From: Prorocentrum cordatum
Taxonomy: Eukaryota > Sar > Dinophyceae > Prorocentrales > Prorocentraceae
Assembly: GCA_963575745.1 (NCBI GenBank)
Contig: CAUYUJ010018705.1
Span: 125,988 to 189,987, forward strand
DNA length: 64,000 bases
Reading direction: 5' to 3'
Shown: positions 1-14,067 of the stretch, in pieces
Layout of the letters: each line of letters begins with the position of its first letter
Position numbering within the stretch: the stretch's first letter is position 1
Notes under the pieces: model-generated
The model's database searches: none
The model's input: only the letters and a program-made list of their open reading frames with translations
What the model was told of the DNA's origin: nothing
Made by a program: the position numbers and the translations under genes

Positions 1-1000
1 CTCCAAGACAGTCCAAAAAGCCTCCAAGGCGTGATCAGCATCAACGCCGTCACTGGCCTTGCCGTCATCGTTGTCAGCATCGTCACCAGCACCGCTACTA
101 ACATTAACGTCGTCGTGTCTACCATTGTCGACGTTGCCATGAATCCGTGCCCGTCCAAGCCGCCGACTCGCAAATGGAGGCCCCAGGAAGATGAGGACAA
201 CCTGGGAGGCAGGGAACAAGCAACACCCACTTCGCCCCCGTTTGCAGCCGTTGACCGACCGCCCGGTGAACCGACCGTCCTGTGGACGCCAAAGGCCCGT
301 CTCGATTCGTCCCGAGACAGCCTGGTCCTTGGGCTTTGCTCGGAGAGCCTTGGGCCTGCCTGCGGCGTCTCTTCGACTCGTCTTGGGCCGCCCAAGCCTG
401 GAGCCGTGGTTGCGCGTGAAACACACCAATCCGACTGCCATGAACAAAAACATATTCTGAGGGGGCCCCCGGGCCTCCCCCAGGGCCAACATCCCGTCCT
501 GAGCTGCTGCCCGACAGTCCTGGGGCCCGTGGGGAGCTTCCGGAGAAGAGAAACCTTAGAACCCGGTTTCCTCAGGACCCTTGCGCTGCGTGGCGAGCCT
601 GGGCCCGGCCAGCAAACGCGTGGGCTGCCAGAACTCCCCACGGCCTCCCCCTGGCAGGAGGGGCTCAAGGAACCTCACGCGGGGCTCTTGGTGCTGCCTT
701 GCGGGCAGGGGAGCGCGAACGACCCGAGGTGGCCGTCGCGAGGCGAGGCTGCGTATTTTGTTCGCGGGGCCACAAGCCGACATCGAAAGCCAGGAACCCC
801 GTAGGCCCCTCGACCACTGGGACCTGGGCCCCACGACCGTCGAGCAAAACAGGACATGAGGCTCACGCCTTGCATGCACGGCTGGAGCTCGCACGCGGAT
901 CGCGAGCCTCAGCAAACCACTTGTCAAGGGCGCTTCCGTTCCCAAACGCCCGAGATGTAACTTCGCGTTTCCGTTCTCCTTCTATGCCTCCCTCCAACTC
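1..1000. other. No recognisable gene
   Basis: Ordinary-complexity, GC-rich sequence. Short frames exist on both strands, but none shows a family motif, a repeat pattern or a plausible exon structure that I recognise. I see no RNA gene here. Confidence 0.5.
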
Positions 1001-1021
1001 CTCCCCATCATGAACCTAATC

Positions 1022-1255
1022 ATGCAATCAGCCCTCGTCCACATTATCATGATCATCATCATCATCAGCAGCAGCATCATCATCAGCATCATCATCAGAA
1101 GCATCATCACCAGCATCATCATCACCATCACCATCACCATCACCATCATCATCCACAACAACAGCATCAGCATCACAACAAACATCAGCATCATCATCAA
1201 CAGCAGCATCAGCATAATCACCATCATCGCCATAGCCTGCATAATCACAATAAGG
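1022..1255. repeat. Imperfect (ATC/CAG)n triplet array
   Basis: Interrupted runs of ATC, CAT and CAG triplets on the plus strand. Translations are runs of Ile, Ser or His (plus) and Met, Leu or Asp (minus), which is the signature of simple-sequence DNA and not of a gene. Confidence 0.9.
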
Positions 1256-1365
1256 AGAAGTACGTAGCACCCCGCAATTGCGGATAAGAGTGAGGGGGCG
1301 GGCGCGGGCGACGCGGGCGTCGTCGAGCCGGCGGACCTCGTGGCCCCCACCTTCACTGTCGATGG

Positions 1366-1662
1366 CGCTCTCCTCCTCCTCGTCCTCCTCCTCCTCCTCC
1401 TCCTCGTCCCCATCCTCGTCCTCGTCCTCATCGTCATCGTCATCCTCCTCCTCCACCTCGTCCTCCTCCTCCTCTTTTTCCTCGTCCTCCCTCTCCCCCC
1501 CTAATCCTTTCATCATCGTCCTCCCATTGTTGTCCTCCCCCTCATCGGCCTCCATCATCGTCCTCCCATTGTCGTCCATCATCATCCTCCTCCCCCTCCT
1601 CGTCCTCCTCCTCCCCCTCCTCCCCCTCCTCCCTCCCCTCCTCCCCCTCGGCATTGGCTTGT
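1366..1662. repeat. Pyrimidine (TCC)n array with TCG and ATC interruptions
   Basis: A polypyrimidine run of TCC/CTC triplets. The opposite strand reads as Glu/Arg-rich frames that are artefacts of the repeat. Confidence 0.9.
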
Positions 1663-1663
1663 T

Positions 1664-2095
1664 CAGTGAACGTGGTTTGGGTCGCGGGTGGGTCGCGGGC
1701 TCTCCACCTCCACCTGGAAGGAATGCAAAAGCAGCCCGCCGCAGGCGCCAAAAAATTTGGTTTGTACACTGAACGTGGTGTGGGTCGCGGGTGGGCCGCG
1801 GGTTCTCCACCGGGAGCGAATGCAAAAGATGCCCGCCGCAGGCGCCGAAAAATTTGGTTTGTACCCTGAACGTGGTCGCGGGTGGGCCGCGGGCACTCCA
1901 CTTGAAACGACTGCAAAAGATGCCCGCCGCAGGCGCCGAAAAATGTGGTTTGTACCCTGAGCGTGGTTTGGGTCGCGGGTTGGTCGCAAATTGGTCACGG
2001 GGTGGGTCGCGGGCTCTCCACCTGGAAGGAATGCAAAAAAAGCCCGCCGCAGGCGCCGGAAATGGTGGTTTGTACCTTGAACGTGGTTTGGGTCG
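1664..2095. repeat. Tandem repeat, about 90-117 bp unit, five copies
   Basis: A block running from a GAACGTGG motif through GGTCGCGGGTGGG, a GGAATGCAAAA-like segment and GCCCGCCGCAGGCGCC to GGTTTGTAC recurs with starts near 1668, 1770, 1869, 1959 and 2076. Copies differ by substitutions and small indels. The ends of the units contain the short motif that is amplified in the next array. Confidence 0.8.
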
Positions 2096-2372
2096 AAGGT
2101 GGGTCGCGGGTGGGTCGCGGGGTGGGTCGCGGGTGGGTCGCGGGTGGGTCGCGGGTGGGTCGCGGGTGGGTCGCGGGTGGTCGCGGGTGGGTCGCGGGGT
2201 GGGCCGCGGGCGGGTCGCGGGGTGGGTCGCGGGGTGGGTCGCGGGGTGGGTCGCGGGGTGGGTCGCGGGGTGGGTCGCGGGGTGGGTCGCGGGTGGGTCG
2301 CGGGTGGGTCGCGGGGTGGGTCGCGGGTTGGGTCGCGGGTTGGTCGCGGGGCGGGTTGCGGGTGGGACGACG
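2096..2372. repeat. GGTCGCGGGTG-type minisatellite
   Basis: More than twenty tandem copies of a 10-12 bp motif GTGGGTCGCGGG, with occasional GGCC variants. It appears to have expanded from a motif inside the neighbouring ~100-bp repeat. Confidence 0.9.
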
Positions 2373-2483
2373 ACAACAAACAACAACAAACAACAACAAA
2401 TAACAACACGAATCCGCACCGCGGAATTCCACTTCAGCCACGCACCCAGGGACAGTGAATGACCGTTCGGCCCCCTCACTCTG

Positions 2484-2513
2484 ATCATCATCGTCATCAT
2501 CATCATAAGCATG

Positions 2514-2579
<66 letters not shown>

Positions 2580-2740
2580 GACAACATCGACAGCATCATC
2601 AACAGCAACATCATCATCGCCCTGATCCTCCTCCACATAATCACCGTCACCACCAGAACCGTTACCAGTACCATCATCATTTTCGCCCATACGTCAACCA
2701 ATCGATCGAACAATCGAACAATCAACAATTCGAGTAATAC
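2484..2740. repeat. (ATC)n microsatellite
   Basis: About thirty nearly pure ATC triplets from 2500 to 2578, followed by degenerate ATC/ACC sequence. Confidence 0.92.
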
Positions 2741-2769
2741 AACAAACACTATACCAGCCTAGCATCCTC

Positions 2770-3569
2770 AGCATCACAATGAGCAGCATCATCATCAGCA
2801 GGAACACCTTCGTCTTCAGCATCATCATCAGCAGCAGCCGCATCAATAATAATATTATTGTTAGATTCGTCAGCGACAACACAAACATCATCATTAGCAT
2901 CCGCATAATCATCATCATCATCAGCAGCAGCAGCAGCTGCATCTTCAGCAGCCGCAGCATCACCATCACTATAATCATCAGCATAGTCATCATCAGCATC
3001 ATCACGATTATCTGCATCAAGGTTATCACAATCACACATTATTCTGCATCATAAGAACAATCTCAATAATAATAATTAACATCATCACACCATAACCACC
3101 ATCGTCATCACCTCATAATCCGAAGAGCAGTAATACCCATGATAACAATAACAATAATCATCATCATGATCATCATGATCAGCAGCAGCAGCAACATCCT
3201 CAGCACCATCCTCATCATCGTCATCATGACGATCACCACAACCAACACCACAACCATCACGAGAATCACCATCAACATCATCATGATCATCATCAACCTC
3301 ATCATCATCACCATATTCATTATCAACAACATCAGCCTTATTATCCCCAGCATCACCGTCATCATCATCACTATCCCTATCACTTTCACCATCGCCATCA
3401 CCATCACAACCATAATCACTATCACAATCATCAGTACTGTCACCATCACCATCACCGCCGCCAGCATCAACATTACCATCTACATCACCACCAGCATTAT
3501 CATCATTATCATCAGCAGCAGCATCAGCATCAGCATCATCATCGTCATCAGCAGCAGCATCATTACCAG

Positions 3570-3613
<44 letters not shown>

Positions 3614-3684
3614 GCACCAGCAGCACCATCATCATCATTATCATCATGCTCATCACATCATCACCATCATCATCATCAGCATCG

Positions 3685-3741
<57 letters not shown>

Positions 3742-3785
3742 GCATCAGCATCAGCATCAGCATCATCATCATCATCATTCCCATA
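2770..3785. repeat. Degenerate ATC/CAG/AAC array
   Basis: About 1 kb dominated by CAT, CAG and CAA triplets, with pure ATC stretches near 3570-3610 and 3690-3740. The open frames across it encode only Ile/Ser or Met/Val runs. Confidence 0.9.
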
Positions 3786-3894
3786 CCCTTTCCCCCCTCC
3801 TCCTCCACCAGCTCATCCTGGTCTTCCTCCTCCTCCTCCTCCTCCTCCTCCTTCTGTTCGAGGTCGCCCTCCCCCCGCCCTCCCCCCCTGGACG

Positions 3895-4500
3895 TCTTCG
3901 AGCCATATCTCTGGCCCCAGGCTGCCATTTGAGACGATCTGGTCGCCTCAGAAAGCTCTCGGCGAGACGCAGCTGCTGGAAAGCATCCCGAGGCCAGAAA
4001 CCCGCCGAGAGCCGAGGAGAGCGTCCAAAACCCTCAGACCTCAGACCCCCTGAGCCTATCCCCCCCTGACGATGCCCCGGACGTCGCCCCCCTCTGCTCG
4101 AGAGGCCCCCCACCGACTGGCCCCTCACCTCGGCGCTTCCGAGCGCTCCCGCACGGAATCCTGACATGCCTAGCGTTTCGGGGAGACTCGGGACAAGGAG
4201 TGAAAACCGTGACTTTTGAAACGTCGCCCCCCTGCTCGATCGGCGGTTCGGAGATGGGGTTCTGAAGGATGTGGTCCTGAGGATGAGATGCCTTGAACGA
4301 CGTAAGTCCACCCCTGGATCCCTTTCTATCCTTCGGTCCCCATCCCTCAGGACCCCATCTTCGAACCACTGGCTCGAGAGGCCCCCCACCCCCGCGGACT
4401 CCTCGCTCGCGCCCACGAAGCTGCCCGCCAGGCCGCACAGCTCCGCCTGCAGCAGCCGCTCGTCGCCGGGCCCGCCCCCCAGCAGCAGCCCCCCCAAGGG
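3895..4500. other. Intervening low-copy sequence, no gene recognised
   Basis: Mixed-complexity DNA between two simple-sequence arrays. The part from about 4236 to 4370 resembles 58,085-58,170: both share a CCTTGAACGA-like segment followed by CC(A/T)GGATCCCTT and CC(T/C)CAGG(A/G)CCCCATC. It is therefore an interspersed repeat and not unique coding sequence. Confidence 0.5.
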
Positions 4501-4504
4501 GGGA

Positions 4505-4885
4505 GGGGGGGAAGGGCCCGGAGGATCCCTCGATTGAGGTCCCCTCGAGGAGAAGGACGGAGGAGGAGGAGGAGGAGCAAGATCCCTCAAGGGGGGATCT
4601 CTCGCGTGAGGGCCCCTCGAGGAGGAGGAACAGGAGCAGGAGGAGGAGGAGGAGGATCCATCGAGGAAAAGGATCCCTCGAGGGGGAGCATCCCTCGAGG
4701 AGGCGCATCTCTAGAGGGGGAGTCGGCCCCCCGAGGAGGGCCCCTCGAGGCGGCGGAGGATGGCCCCTCGAGGAGGAGGATGAAGTCGAAGAAGAAGGAC
4801 AAAAAATAACGAGGAGAAGAAGGAGGAGGAGGTCGAGGAGGAGGGCCCCTCGAGGAGGGCCCATCGAGGAGGAGGAGCAGGAGGA
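4505..4885. repeat. Minisatellite built on CCTCGAGGAGG
   Basis: Repeated CCCTCGAGGAGGAG-type motifs containing the CTCGAG palindrome, mixed with GGAGGA runs. Both strands give long Arg/Gly/Glu or Pro/Leu frames that follow from the repeat. Confidence 0.85.
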
Positions 4886-4904
4886 GGGAGGAACAAGGAA
4901 ACAT

Positions 4905-5033
4905 AAACAACAAAAACAAAAACAAACAAAAAAAAACAGCAAAAACACACACACACACACAAACAAACAAACAAACAAACAAACAAGCAAACAAACAAAT
5001 AAACAAACAAACAAACAAACAAACAAAACAACG
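4905..5033. repeat. (AAAC)n tetranucleotide repeat
   Basis: Runs of AAAC with a short (AC)n stretch near 4945-4962, nearly pure from 4963 to 5026. Confidence 0.93.
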
Positions 5034-5277
5034 TGGCAGAGGCAGCCCGGCCGCGCGGCAAAGGCAGCCCGCCCGCGCGCGCTCGGGCAAGCCGGGAGAC
5101 GGCATCGCGAACTGTCCGGCAGGAAAGGGCGGGAAGAAGGGGCGAGAAAAAAAGAGTCTGCATGAACAGGGAGAAAAAAAGAGAGAAAAGAGGAGAAACG
5201 GGGCAGACAAAGGGGAGACAAAAGGGGAGAACAGGGTAAGAACAGGGGAGACAAAGCTGCCTCGACAGAAGCCGTCG

Positions 5278-5415
5278 GCGTTCCCCGCGGCGGCCTTCTC
5301 GGATCCGCGCCGGGCCCCCTCTGGCGGCGCCGCTGGGTGCCGCCCCTGGGCGCGCCCCGCGCGCCGGAAGAGCGGGGGCCAGGCGCCGATCCGAGACGGC
5401 CGCGCGGAGCTCCGA
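5278..5415. repeat. Foldback element, family HP1 (copy 1)
   Basis: Arms around CTTCTCGGATCCGCGCCGGG and GCGCCGATCCGAGACGGC pair with each other and enclose a GC-rich loop with GGCGGCGCC. The right arm ends in CGCGCGGAGCTC, the core shared by all HP1 copies in this window. This copy has diverged more than those at 47,654 and 59,562. Confidence 0.7.
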
Positions 5416-5519
5416 TAAGCTCGTGCGCGTGCGCCGTGTGCTGCTGTGGTAGGCGACGGGGGCAAGAGGCGGAGGGGGAGGAGGGGAGAGGACGCGCCGT
5501 CAAAAGCGGGTTCGCTACC

Positions 5520-6110
5520 CGGCCATGCTTTCTGCTTCTCTCTCTCCCTTTCTCTCTCTCTCTCTCTCTCTCCCTCTCTCTCACTCTGTTCTCGCTCTCT
5601 CTCTCTCTCTCTTCCCCCTATCACTATCTCTCTCTCTCTCTTTCTCTCCGTATGCATGGGTCGTGTTGTCTCTGTCGTTACCTCTCCATATACATATATA
5701 TATATATATATACATACATACATATATACATATATACATACATACATACATACATACATACATACATGCATACATACATACATACATACATACATACATA
5801 CATACATACATACATACATACATGCATGCATACATACGTACGTACATACATACATGTAGGTGAATGTATGCGTATGTATGTATCGTTGCATATATAATAA
5901 TGTCACTTTCTAGATCTCTCTCTCTCTCTCTCTCCCCATCTCTCTCTCTCTCTCTCTCTTTATCGTTTTAGTCATACATGTCTGTCGCTCGTTATCCCTC
6001 TCTCTCTATCTATATATATATCTATATATCTATCTCCAGCTCTGTATCCCACTCTCTCTCTCTCTATCGTTCTCCCTCTCTCTTTCACTATCTCTCTCAG
6101 CGTCTGCTGC
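5520..6110. repeat. (CT)n, (TA)n and (ATAC)n microsatellites
   Basis: CT runs at 5530-5660 and 5910-5970, TA at 5690-5712, a nearly pure ATAC array at 5713-5860, then CT/TA mixtures to about 6100. Confidence 0.93.
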
Positions 6111-6224
6111 GGAGCGCCCGTTTCCGGAGTCTGCGCGGGCATGGCGACAGCACCTGCGAGGATGAGAACATGAAATCCTGCAGCCCGCCCGATCGCAACC
6201 GAAGGGTTGGAGCACCTGATAAAC

Positions 6225-7391
<1,167 letters not shown>

Positions 7392-7396
<5 letters not shown>

Positions 7397-9300
7397 GCCT
7401 CCTCCTCCTCCGCCTTCTCTCCGTTTATTCCTCCTCCGCCTTCTCCTCCTCCTCCTCCTCCTCCTCGTCCTCGTCCTCTTTCTCCTCCTCCGCTTCCTCC
7501 TCCGCTTCCTCCTGTTCCTACTCCTCCTCAACCTCCCCACCCTCCTCAGCCTTCTCCTCCTCCTCCACCTCCTCATTATCCTCCTCCTCCTCCTCCCCCA
7601 TCCCCCTCCTCTCTCCTTCCTCTCCATCCTCTGTCTTCTCACCCTGCTCTCCATCCTCGTCGTCGTCTTTCTCCTCCACCTCCGCCTCCTCCACTTCCGA
7701 CTCCTCCTCCTCCTCCTCCTCAGCAACAACAGCACAAGCACCTGCATCAGCAGCAGCAGCAGCGGCATCCCCATCCGCATCCTCATCCGCGACCTCACCG
7801 TCAACATCATCAGCAGCATCAGCAGTAGCGTCAGCATCAGCATCACCGACGTCATCAGCAGCAGCAGCATCCTCATCATCCTCATCATCCTCATCATCCT
7901 CATCATCGTCATCATCAGCATCATCATCAGCATCATCATCCTAATCAGCATCATCATAAGCATCAGCATCATCAGCATTCGCAGCATCATCAGCAGCAGC
8001 ATCAACATCCGCATTATCATCAGCAGCATCCGCATCAGCATCATCATCAGCAGCAGCATTAGCAACAACAGCCCCATCCCCATCACCATCATCACTAACA
8101 TCAGTATTAGCGTCAGCATCCTCCTCAACATCCCCATCATCATCATCAACAACATCGACATCCTCATCATGAGCACCAACAGCATCATCATCATCAGCAG
8201 CAGCATCATCAACAGCATCATCCTCATAATCGGCATCACCATCACACTCATCAGTATCATCACCACCATCATCATCACATCAGCACCATCAACCTCATCA
8301 CCATCATGAATCATCAACGCCATCAGCAGCATCCGCAGCATCAGCAACAGCAGCATTATCAGCATCATCATCAGCGGTAGCATCATCAACATCGTCGTCG
8401 TTATCAGCATCATCAGCATCATCATCATCAACAACATCGTCAGCATCATAATCATCACCACCACCGTCATCATCATCATCATCAGCATCATCAGCAGCAG
8501 CATCATCGCTATCAGCATCATCAGCATCATCAGCATCGCCATTCTCATCATCATCAGCAACATCAGCATCAGCATCAGCGTCAGCAGCATCATCAGCATC
8601 AACATCATCATCACAACCAACAGCAGAATCATCAGCAGCATCATCATAAGCATCGCCAGCATCAGCATCACCGTCATCAGCATCATTATCAGCAGTATCA
8701 GCATTGACATCATCATCATCACCATCATCAGCAGCACAAGCATCATCATCCTCATCAGCAACAGCAACAGCATCATCAGCATCATGCTCATCATCAGCAT
8801 CATCATCGTCGCGAGCATAATCAGCATCAGCAGCATCATGATCATCAGCATCATCATCATCATCACCAGCATCATCATCAGCAGGAGCAGCTTCAGCATC
8901 AGCATCATCCTTAGCATCAGCCGGAGCAGTAGCAGACACCTCGTCATGAGCATCAGCATCATCATCCTCATCATCACCATCATCATCATCAGCAGCACCA
9001 ACACCAACACCATGAGCATCGTCATCATCACCATCATCAGCAGCAGAAGCATCGTCATCGTCATCATCATCATCATCAGCATCATCAGCATCATCATCAT
9101 CATCATCCGCAGCATCCTCAACTTGCTGAATTAGCATCGGCAGCATCAACATCGTCATCAGCAGCAGCAACATCAGAATGATCATCAGCATCATCACCAT
9201 CATCAGCAGCATCATCGTCATCATCATCATCAGTATCATCATCATCATCATCATCACCACCATCATCATCACCAACATCGTCATCATCATCTCCCCTCGT
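7392..9300. repeat. (TCC)n then degenerate CAG/ATC array
   Basis: Polypyrimidine triplets to about 7730, then roughly 1.6 kb of mixed ATC, CAG, CAT and CAA triplets. Minus-strand frames read as Asp/Ala and Met/Leu runs. Confidence 0.92.
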
Positions 9301-9595
9301 GCCTCCTTCATCATTCCTCCTCCATGCTCCCTCCTCCCTCGTCACTCCTATCCTCCATCCTCCATCCTCCCTGCTCTGTCCTGCCTCCTCACTCATTCCT
9401 TCTCCCTCCTCCCCCCCTCCCTCGTCCCACCTCCCTCCTCCCTCCCCCCTCTCTCCTCGCTCCTCCCTCCGCCCTCCCCCCTGCTCCCTCCTCAATCTTC
9501 CCTCCTCCCTCCTTGTTTCCTCCCTCCATCTCTTCCTCCCTCCCTCCTCCTACCTTCTCCCTCCTCCCTCCTCCAAACTCCGTCCTCCCTTGTCT
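9300..9595. repeat. CTCC-rich polypyrimidine tract
   Basis: Interrupted CCTCC motifs, about 290 bp, ending the simple-sequence block that started near position 1000. A shorter tract of the same kind lies at 10,263-10,323. Confidence 0.88.
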
Positions 9596-9599
9596 TGCA

Positions 9600-11085
9600 T
9601 GTGTAACCTGTTCGCGGTGACGAAGCAAGGCAACGAGTGAGGCTATGCGTCGCCGTGCGCAGGATGGTATACCTATCGTGGGGCCGGCGTTTTGTTGTCA
9701 TTCCCTTCATGGCCATGTCCGTCAAGGTCCGTCCCAGGCTGCAGGTCGTAGGAGGTTCCGCGGGCTACGAACCCAATCAAACAATCCTCCCTGCCGTTCA
9801 GGCTTACTTCAACGCGCTGGCTTGGTAGGATATCGTAACCTTCACATGTTGGTGTTTGTTAGCGGCCAGTCCTGTGAAAGCTCTGGTGGTCGGCTATTGC
9901 ACCGCCCTGCAACTTCCGTAGTCGTGGCCATAGTTTGTCCTCACATGGTGTGCCTTGATAGTGGTCAGCTGTGGTGAAAGCTCTGGTGAAAGGCATGCTC
10001 CCGCTCTACATGTTCCATCGCCATGGTCACCCGTGGTGCAGAAACCGGCGTGTTTCAACCGTGGTGCAGAAATAGGCGATATTATAGTGGTTTCGTTCAT
10101 AGTTTACGTAGGATTCGCTTCCCGCCGCCGCGCACTCGAAATACAAGCAGCAGACAATGAACTTCAATGCGTGGCTACCTTCCTGCTTTTCCCCAGTGTC
10201 GCCGGAAAAACTCTTGGGGTGGTTCAGGAGACTTAGTCACTGGACATGATCACTATCGTGGTCGATCCTCCCTCCTCCCTCCTCCCTCCTCCCTCCCTCC
10301 TCCCTCCTCCCTCCTCCCTCCCTCAAGCACACGCGGCCCTGGTCCCGTCCGTAACAGTTGGCTGTGAGATGGGCGGACGTGGCGCTTGGGGCGCTCCAAT
10401 TCCTGCCGCGACCCTGTCTCTGCAACAACCGTCGGACGGCGAGACTGAACGAAGTCGTTGAGTACGGCTTCCAAGTTGCTGGGCTTGGTATGGAGTTGTA
10501 TGTATTGCGCTCGATGGGTACCCAAAGGGTCTGGAGCTGGGTATTGCCTGCACGCCGCGTTCAAGTTCCCTGTCATTTCCCATCTTCGTCCGCGTGGTGG
10601 TACTCGTGCTCTCGGGTGGGAGCCACCCGCGGTCACTTGTCGTTCTCCCCTTCATCCTGCTGCTCGAGGAGTCTGGTGTGCGTTCATCTTTCAACTTGTT
10701 GCTCACGTGCGGAGGTATTTCAATCTTGTGTCACGCTCCGGAGAATATCCCACATGCGGAAAAGCGCCGAGGGGCATGTGGTGCGTCCAATGAGCTAAGT
10801 CTTATGTCAGTGCTGCTCCCAAGCGGAGGGCCGTGAATTGCCATCTTGTCTGTTGCTTGGTGGAGGCTTCCAGGTGAGCGTTGTGCTGCTTGCAAGATGT
10901 CCTGGCTGGGCCGTGATATTTCACGTCTCTCTTGAGCCATCTGGGCACCCTCAGGGGCAAAGTTTCGGCTCTCTTCGACAGGGTGCAAGCCACATCTCCA
11001 AGGCCCTGCCTGCCCCACCGTTCACCAGGGGCACGAGCACACCTCCGTGCAACCCACCGTGGTGCGAAATGGGGCCACGTTTGTG
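9600..11085. other. No recognisable gene
   Basis: Non-repetitive sequence apart from the short CTCC tract at 10,263-10,323 and a few short duplications, for example GAAAGCTCTGGTG near 9877 and 9976. No frame shows recognisable domains. Confidence 0.5.
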
Positions 11086-11265
11086 GGCCTCATTGTAGGT
11101 CGGGCCTGCCCCCCTACAGGCGGATTTTGGACGAGACATGAAAACTAGCCCAAAGGTGTGCACAAATACTCAGAAACAGTCGAAGCATCGAACCCAGACT
11201 GCTGTTTTACCATCTTTGACCGTTCCCTCTGCAGAGGGACAGGCCCGGCTTAAGCCGAATTTCCG
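11085..11265. repeat. Interspersed repeat related to 16,110-16,265
   Basis: The order GG(C/T)C(G/T)GGCCTGCCCCCCT, GCGGATTTTGG and then a CAGAGGGACAGGCCCGGCTTAAG-like end is repeated, with divergence, at 16,110-16,265. It is a dispersed repeat and not a gene. Confidence 0.6.
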
Positions 11266-11589
11266 AGCGCGCGCTCGCGCACCCGCAGGCTGCTGCAATC
11301 AACGGCACCGTAACGGGTACTTACTAACGGGTACTTTGAATTGTTGCCGAAAGTTGCCACTTCAGGGCCTTTTCTTGCATTGCAGTTTTGCCCACATCGG
11401 GAAGGGTTGGGTTCGCTGGGTCACTGGCCAAAGTACCCGTTAGTGGAGTCCCCGTTTGGGCGCTGCTGCAGACCGCTCGCCCGAGGGCCGGGAGGCGCTC
11501 GGGGGAGAGACGGGCACGGCCCGACGGCGCCGCCGTGCCCGGCCGCCCACGGAGCTCGAGCGGGAGGAGTGCGGGCCACCGCCCACCAC

Positions 11590-11765
11590 TGCAGGGGCCC
11601 AGGGGCACACACACAGATAAATACACACAAATCCCAGGATCCGTAAAATTGTCCCATATGTTCTTGGTTCTCGTCTTCCCCCCCACTTGCTCCTGGGGAT
11701 CGACGGTTCATTGTGTCTGTGTGTTTTCTCCCCTCCTGAACCACGCCCAAGGAGGCGCTTGGCCT
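11590..11765. repeat. Interspersed repeat family R1 (copy 1)
   Basis: A stretch with ACACACA-AATACACACA, a CCCATAT(G/T)TTCTT segment, GTCTTCCCCCCCAC and a GA(C/T)GAT-AATTGTGTCTG-like segment followed by CTCCTGA. The same order occurs at 40,605-40,770 and 53,730-53,885, so it is a dispersed element. Confidence 0.7.
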
Positions 11766-11847
11766 AGGGGAGTCGGACTGGCACCCGCGGCTCTGGAAGC
11801 CGGGAGGCGCCCAAGGAGCGGCACGCACGGCAAGTGAGCTCAATGCG

Positions 11848-14067
11848 GTGGAGGCAGGGTCGCCATGGCCTGGGCCTCAATCCACCATCCTGTTCTACCC
11901 GCTCGCGAAGCCCGCAGGCGGCTGCAAGAGACTTGGCTTGAGCCCAGAGCTTGCGCGGCTGTGGGAGACCATCCGCTTCCCCTACGCCAGGCGGTGGGAG
12001 GGGACAAACAGGCGGGCGTATGATTGGGCTGCCAAGGGCCGCTCAAACGAGCGGGCGGCATGGGGCCAGGCGCTCTTCTGCGAGGCGGCCGTCACGAAGG
12101 AGCTCGAGTACGCCGTGGCGTACTTCGACCTGGTCAAGTGCTTCGAGTACGTGACCCACTAGCTGATCTGGCGGGCGGGCGTGCGTTGGCGCTTCAACCG
12201 CCTCATCATGAAAGACGTCATGAGGATATACGCCATGGTGGGGCGCATTGTCCTGGACGGGTGCTACACCAGGGGGCTGCGCTGGGCAAGAGGCACAGTG
12301 GCAGGGAGCAGGTTTGCGCCCTTCTGCCTCGAGATGGTCCTATACATGGAGCAGGGCGGGGTCGTCGAGGCCTTCCCGTGGACGGACGCCTGCCTCTTCT
12401 TTCGACGACCCGTCGATGGCGATGCACGGCGTGAGGAAGTTCGAAGTTCGTGCGCTTCTGGCACCCCCAGCCCGTGCAGATGCTGATCCACATTTGTTCG
12501 AAGCTGTCTTGAACATGGTGGTCTGCAGGGGCGAGGGTGGCAAAACGGTCACGATGGCGTCGACCACGGCCCTGGACACAGCGATCGGCAAGGGCATCCG
12601 CGCGCACGACGTGAGGATGGTGACGCAACAAAAGCACCTCGGCGTGGCGACGGCAGCGGGCAGACACAGGCGACTAGGGGCCTTCAGCTAGCGGACCGTC
12701 AAGTTCGCCGCCAAGCAAGATCGCACCGCGCGGGTCCGACTGGCCGGTGGGCCGGCGCAAAAGGTGATCAGGCACACCAAGGTACCGTCGCCGCTCTGCG
12801 GAGTGAACGCCATGGACATGGAGGGCACCGAGCTGGGCCGGCTGAGGCAGAGCGCGGCGTTTGGCCGCGGCAACGCGGAGGGGAAGCCCACGTGCCTGAC
12901 GCTGCTGGCGGACGACGTGTACCCCGGCATCCTGGCGAGCGCGTCTCCGACAGTGGCGTGGGCGCAGGCCTGGCAGCAGGCCAGCGAAGAAGACCCGTGC
13001 CTCGCGCCTGCCGAGGCCCCAGGCCGCGTGGGAGCGGCTGGCCCTCGAGGTGGGCCTCGCGCAGGTCCCGTGGCAGCAGGTGCGAGGCCCAGCAAGGGGC
13101 TCTCGCGGCGACGGCGAAGAGGCTAGGCTGGACGACCCGAGCTGCGAACTCCATCACCATCGGCACCAAGCATCATCGACCCGAGGGCCATTCCCCATCA
13201 CGAGCTCCGCCACCACGTCCACACCGCGACCGAGCAGGGCCTGAAGGACGCGTGGTTGGCCAAGTGGGGCGCGGAGTTCAACATGCAGTCGATCTTCGTG
13301 GAGCCTGTGCGCGCGCTCCTACGGCGACCATGCCGCGGGCGCTGGACGCAGGCGCACCAGACACGAGTGAGGGTGCTCTGGTGCGGGGGCTCATGGCCAC
13401 AGGCGCGGCTGCAAGCCTAAGGAGCGGCCCCCGACGCCACCTGCAAGGCGTGCCACAAGGGCGAGGGCACGGACAGACACCGCACCGTTGTCTGCGAGGC
13501 TCGGCAGGAGCAGCGCCGCCGGGTGGGAGGAGCTCACATCGTGCAGAGAGGGGCCCACCCGTGGCCTCGAGACGAGCAGCTCTGGGTCCGAGGCTTCGCC
13601 AGCGACCCAGCGGTCGAGCTGGGCTTGTGGGACCTCCCCTCCGACGAAACCCATCCCCGTCGCCGAGGACTTCGCAGGGTTCGCCACGGGCCGAGTGTGG
13701 ACAGCAGCCTGCTCTACGGCAAGTACGCTGCCATGCGACGTGGAGGTCGGTCGTTCGTGCAGCTGGCCGAGGACATGACCCTCCAATACGCCGACAATGG
13801 GTCCCTGCCAGGGCCACAGTGGGCGAGCTCACGGCCGTGTTCCGCGTGCTGGAGGTGGCCTGCCCGCCTGTCGTCATCTTCTCCGACTGGCAGTCCGTGA
13901 TCGACAGGTTTCTGAAAAGGCCCTCGCGGGCGGCGCGCCCCGCCCTACCGCACAGAGGCGTGTGGGCGCGCTGCTGGGCCTTGATCGCTAAAAGTGGTGG
14001 TCTGGGGCCGCCAGGGGTTGGTTTCGAGAAGGCGAAAGCTCACGTTGCGAGAGCTCAGCGAAACTAA
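11848..14067 (+). pseudogene. LINE remnant: reverse transcriptase and RNase H (broken)
   Basis: A non-LTR retrotransposon fragment reading on the plus strand. RT motif A is seen as YFDLVKCFEYV at 12,121, motif B as RGTVAGSRFAPF at about 12,289-12,325, and the catalytic Asp-Asp as FDDPS at 12,401 in a different frame. A TAG at 12,160 cuts the frame just after motif A. A thumb-like region follows in pieces. Near 13,810-14,067 an RNase H remnant shows ELTAVFRVLE, FSDWQSVIDRF and a KAHVARAQRN end. No AP endonuclease was recognised upstream. The motif wording matches LINEs typical of dinoflagellates. Several frame changes show that the copy is dead. Confidence 0.75.
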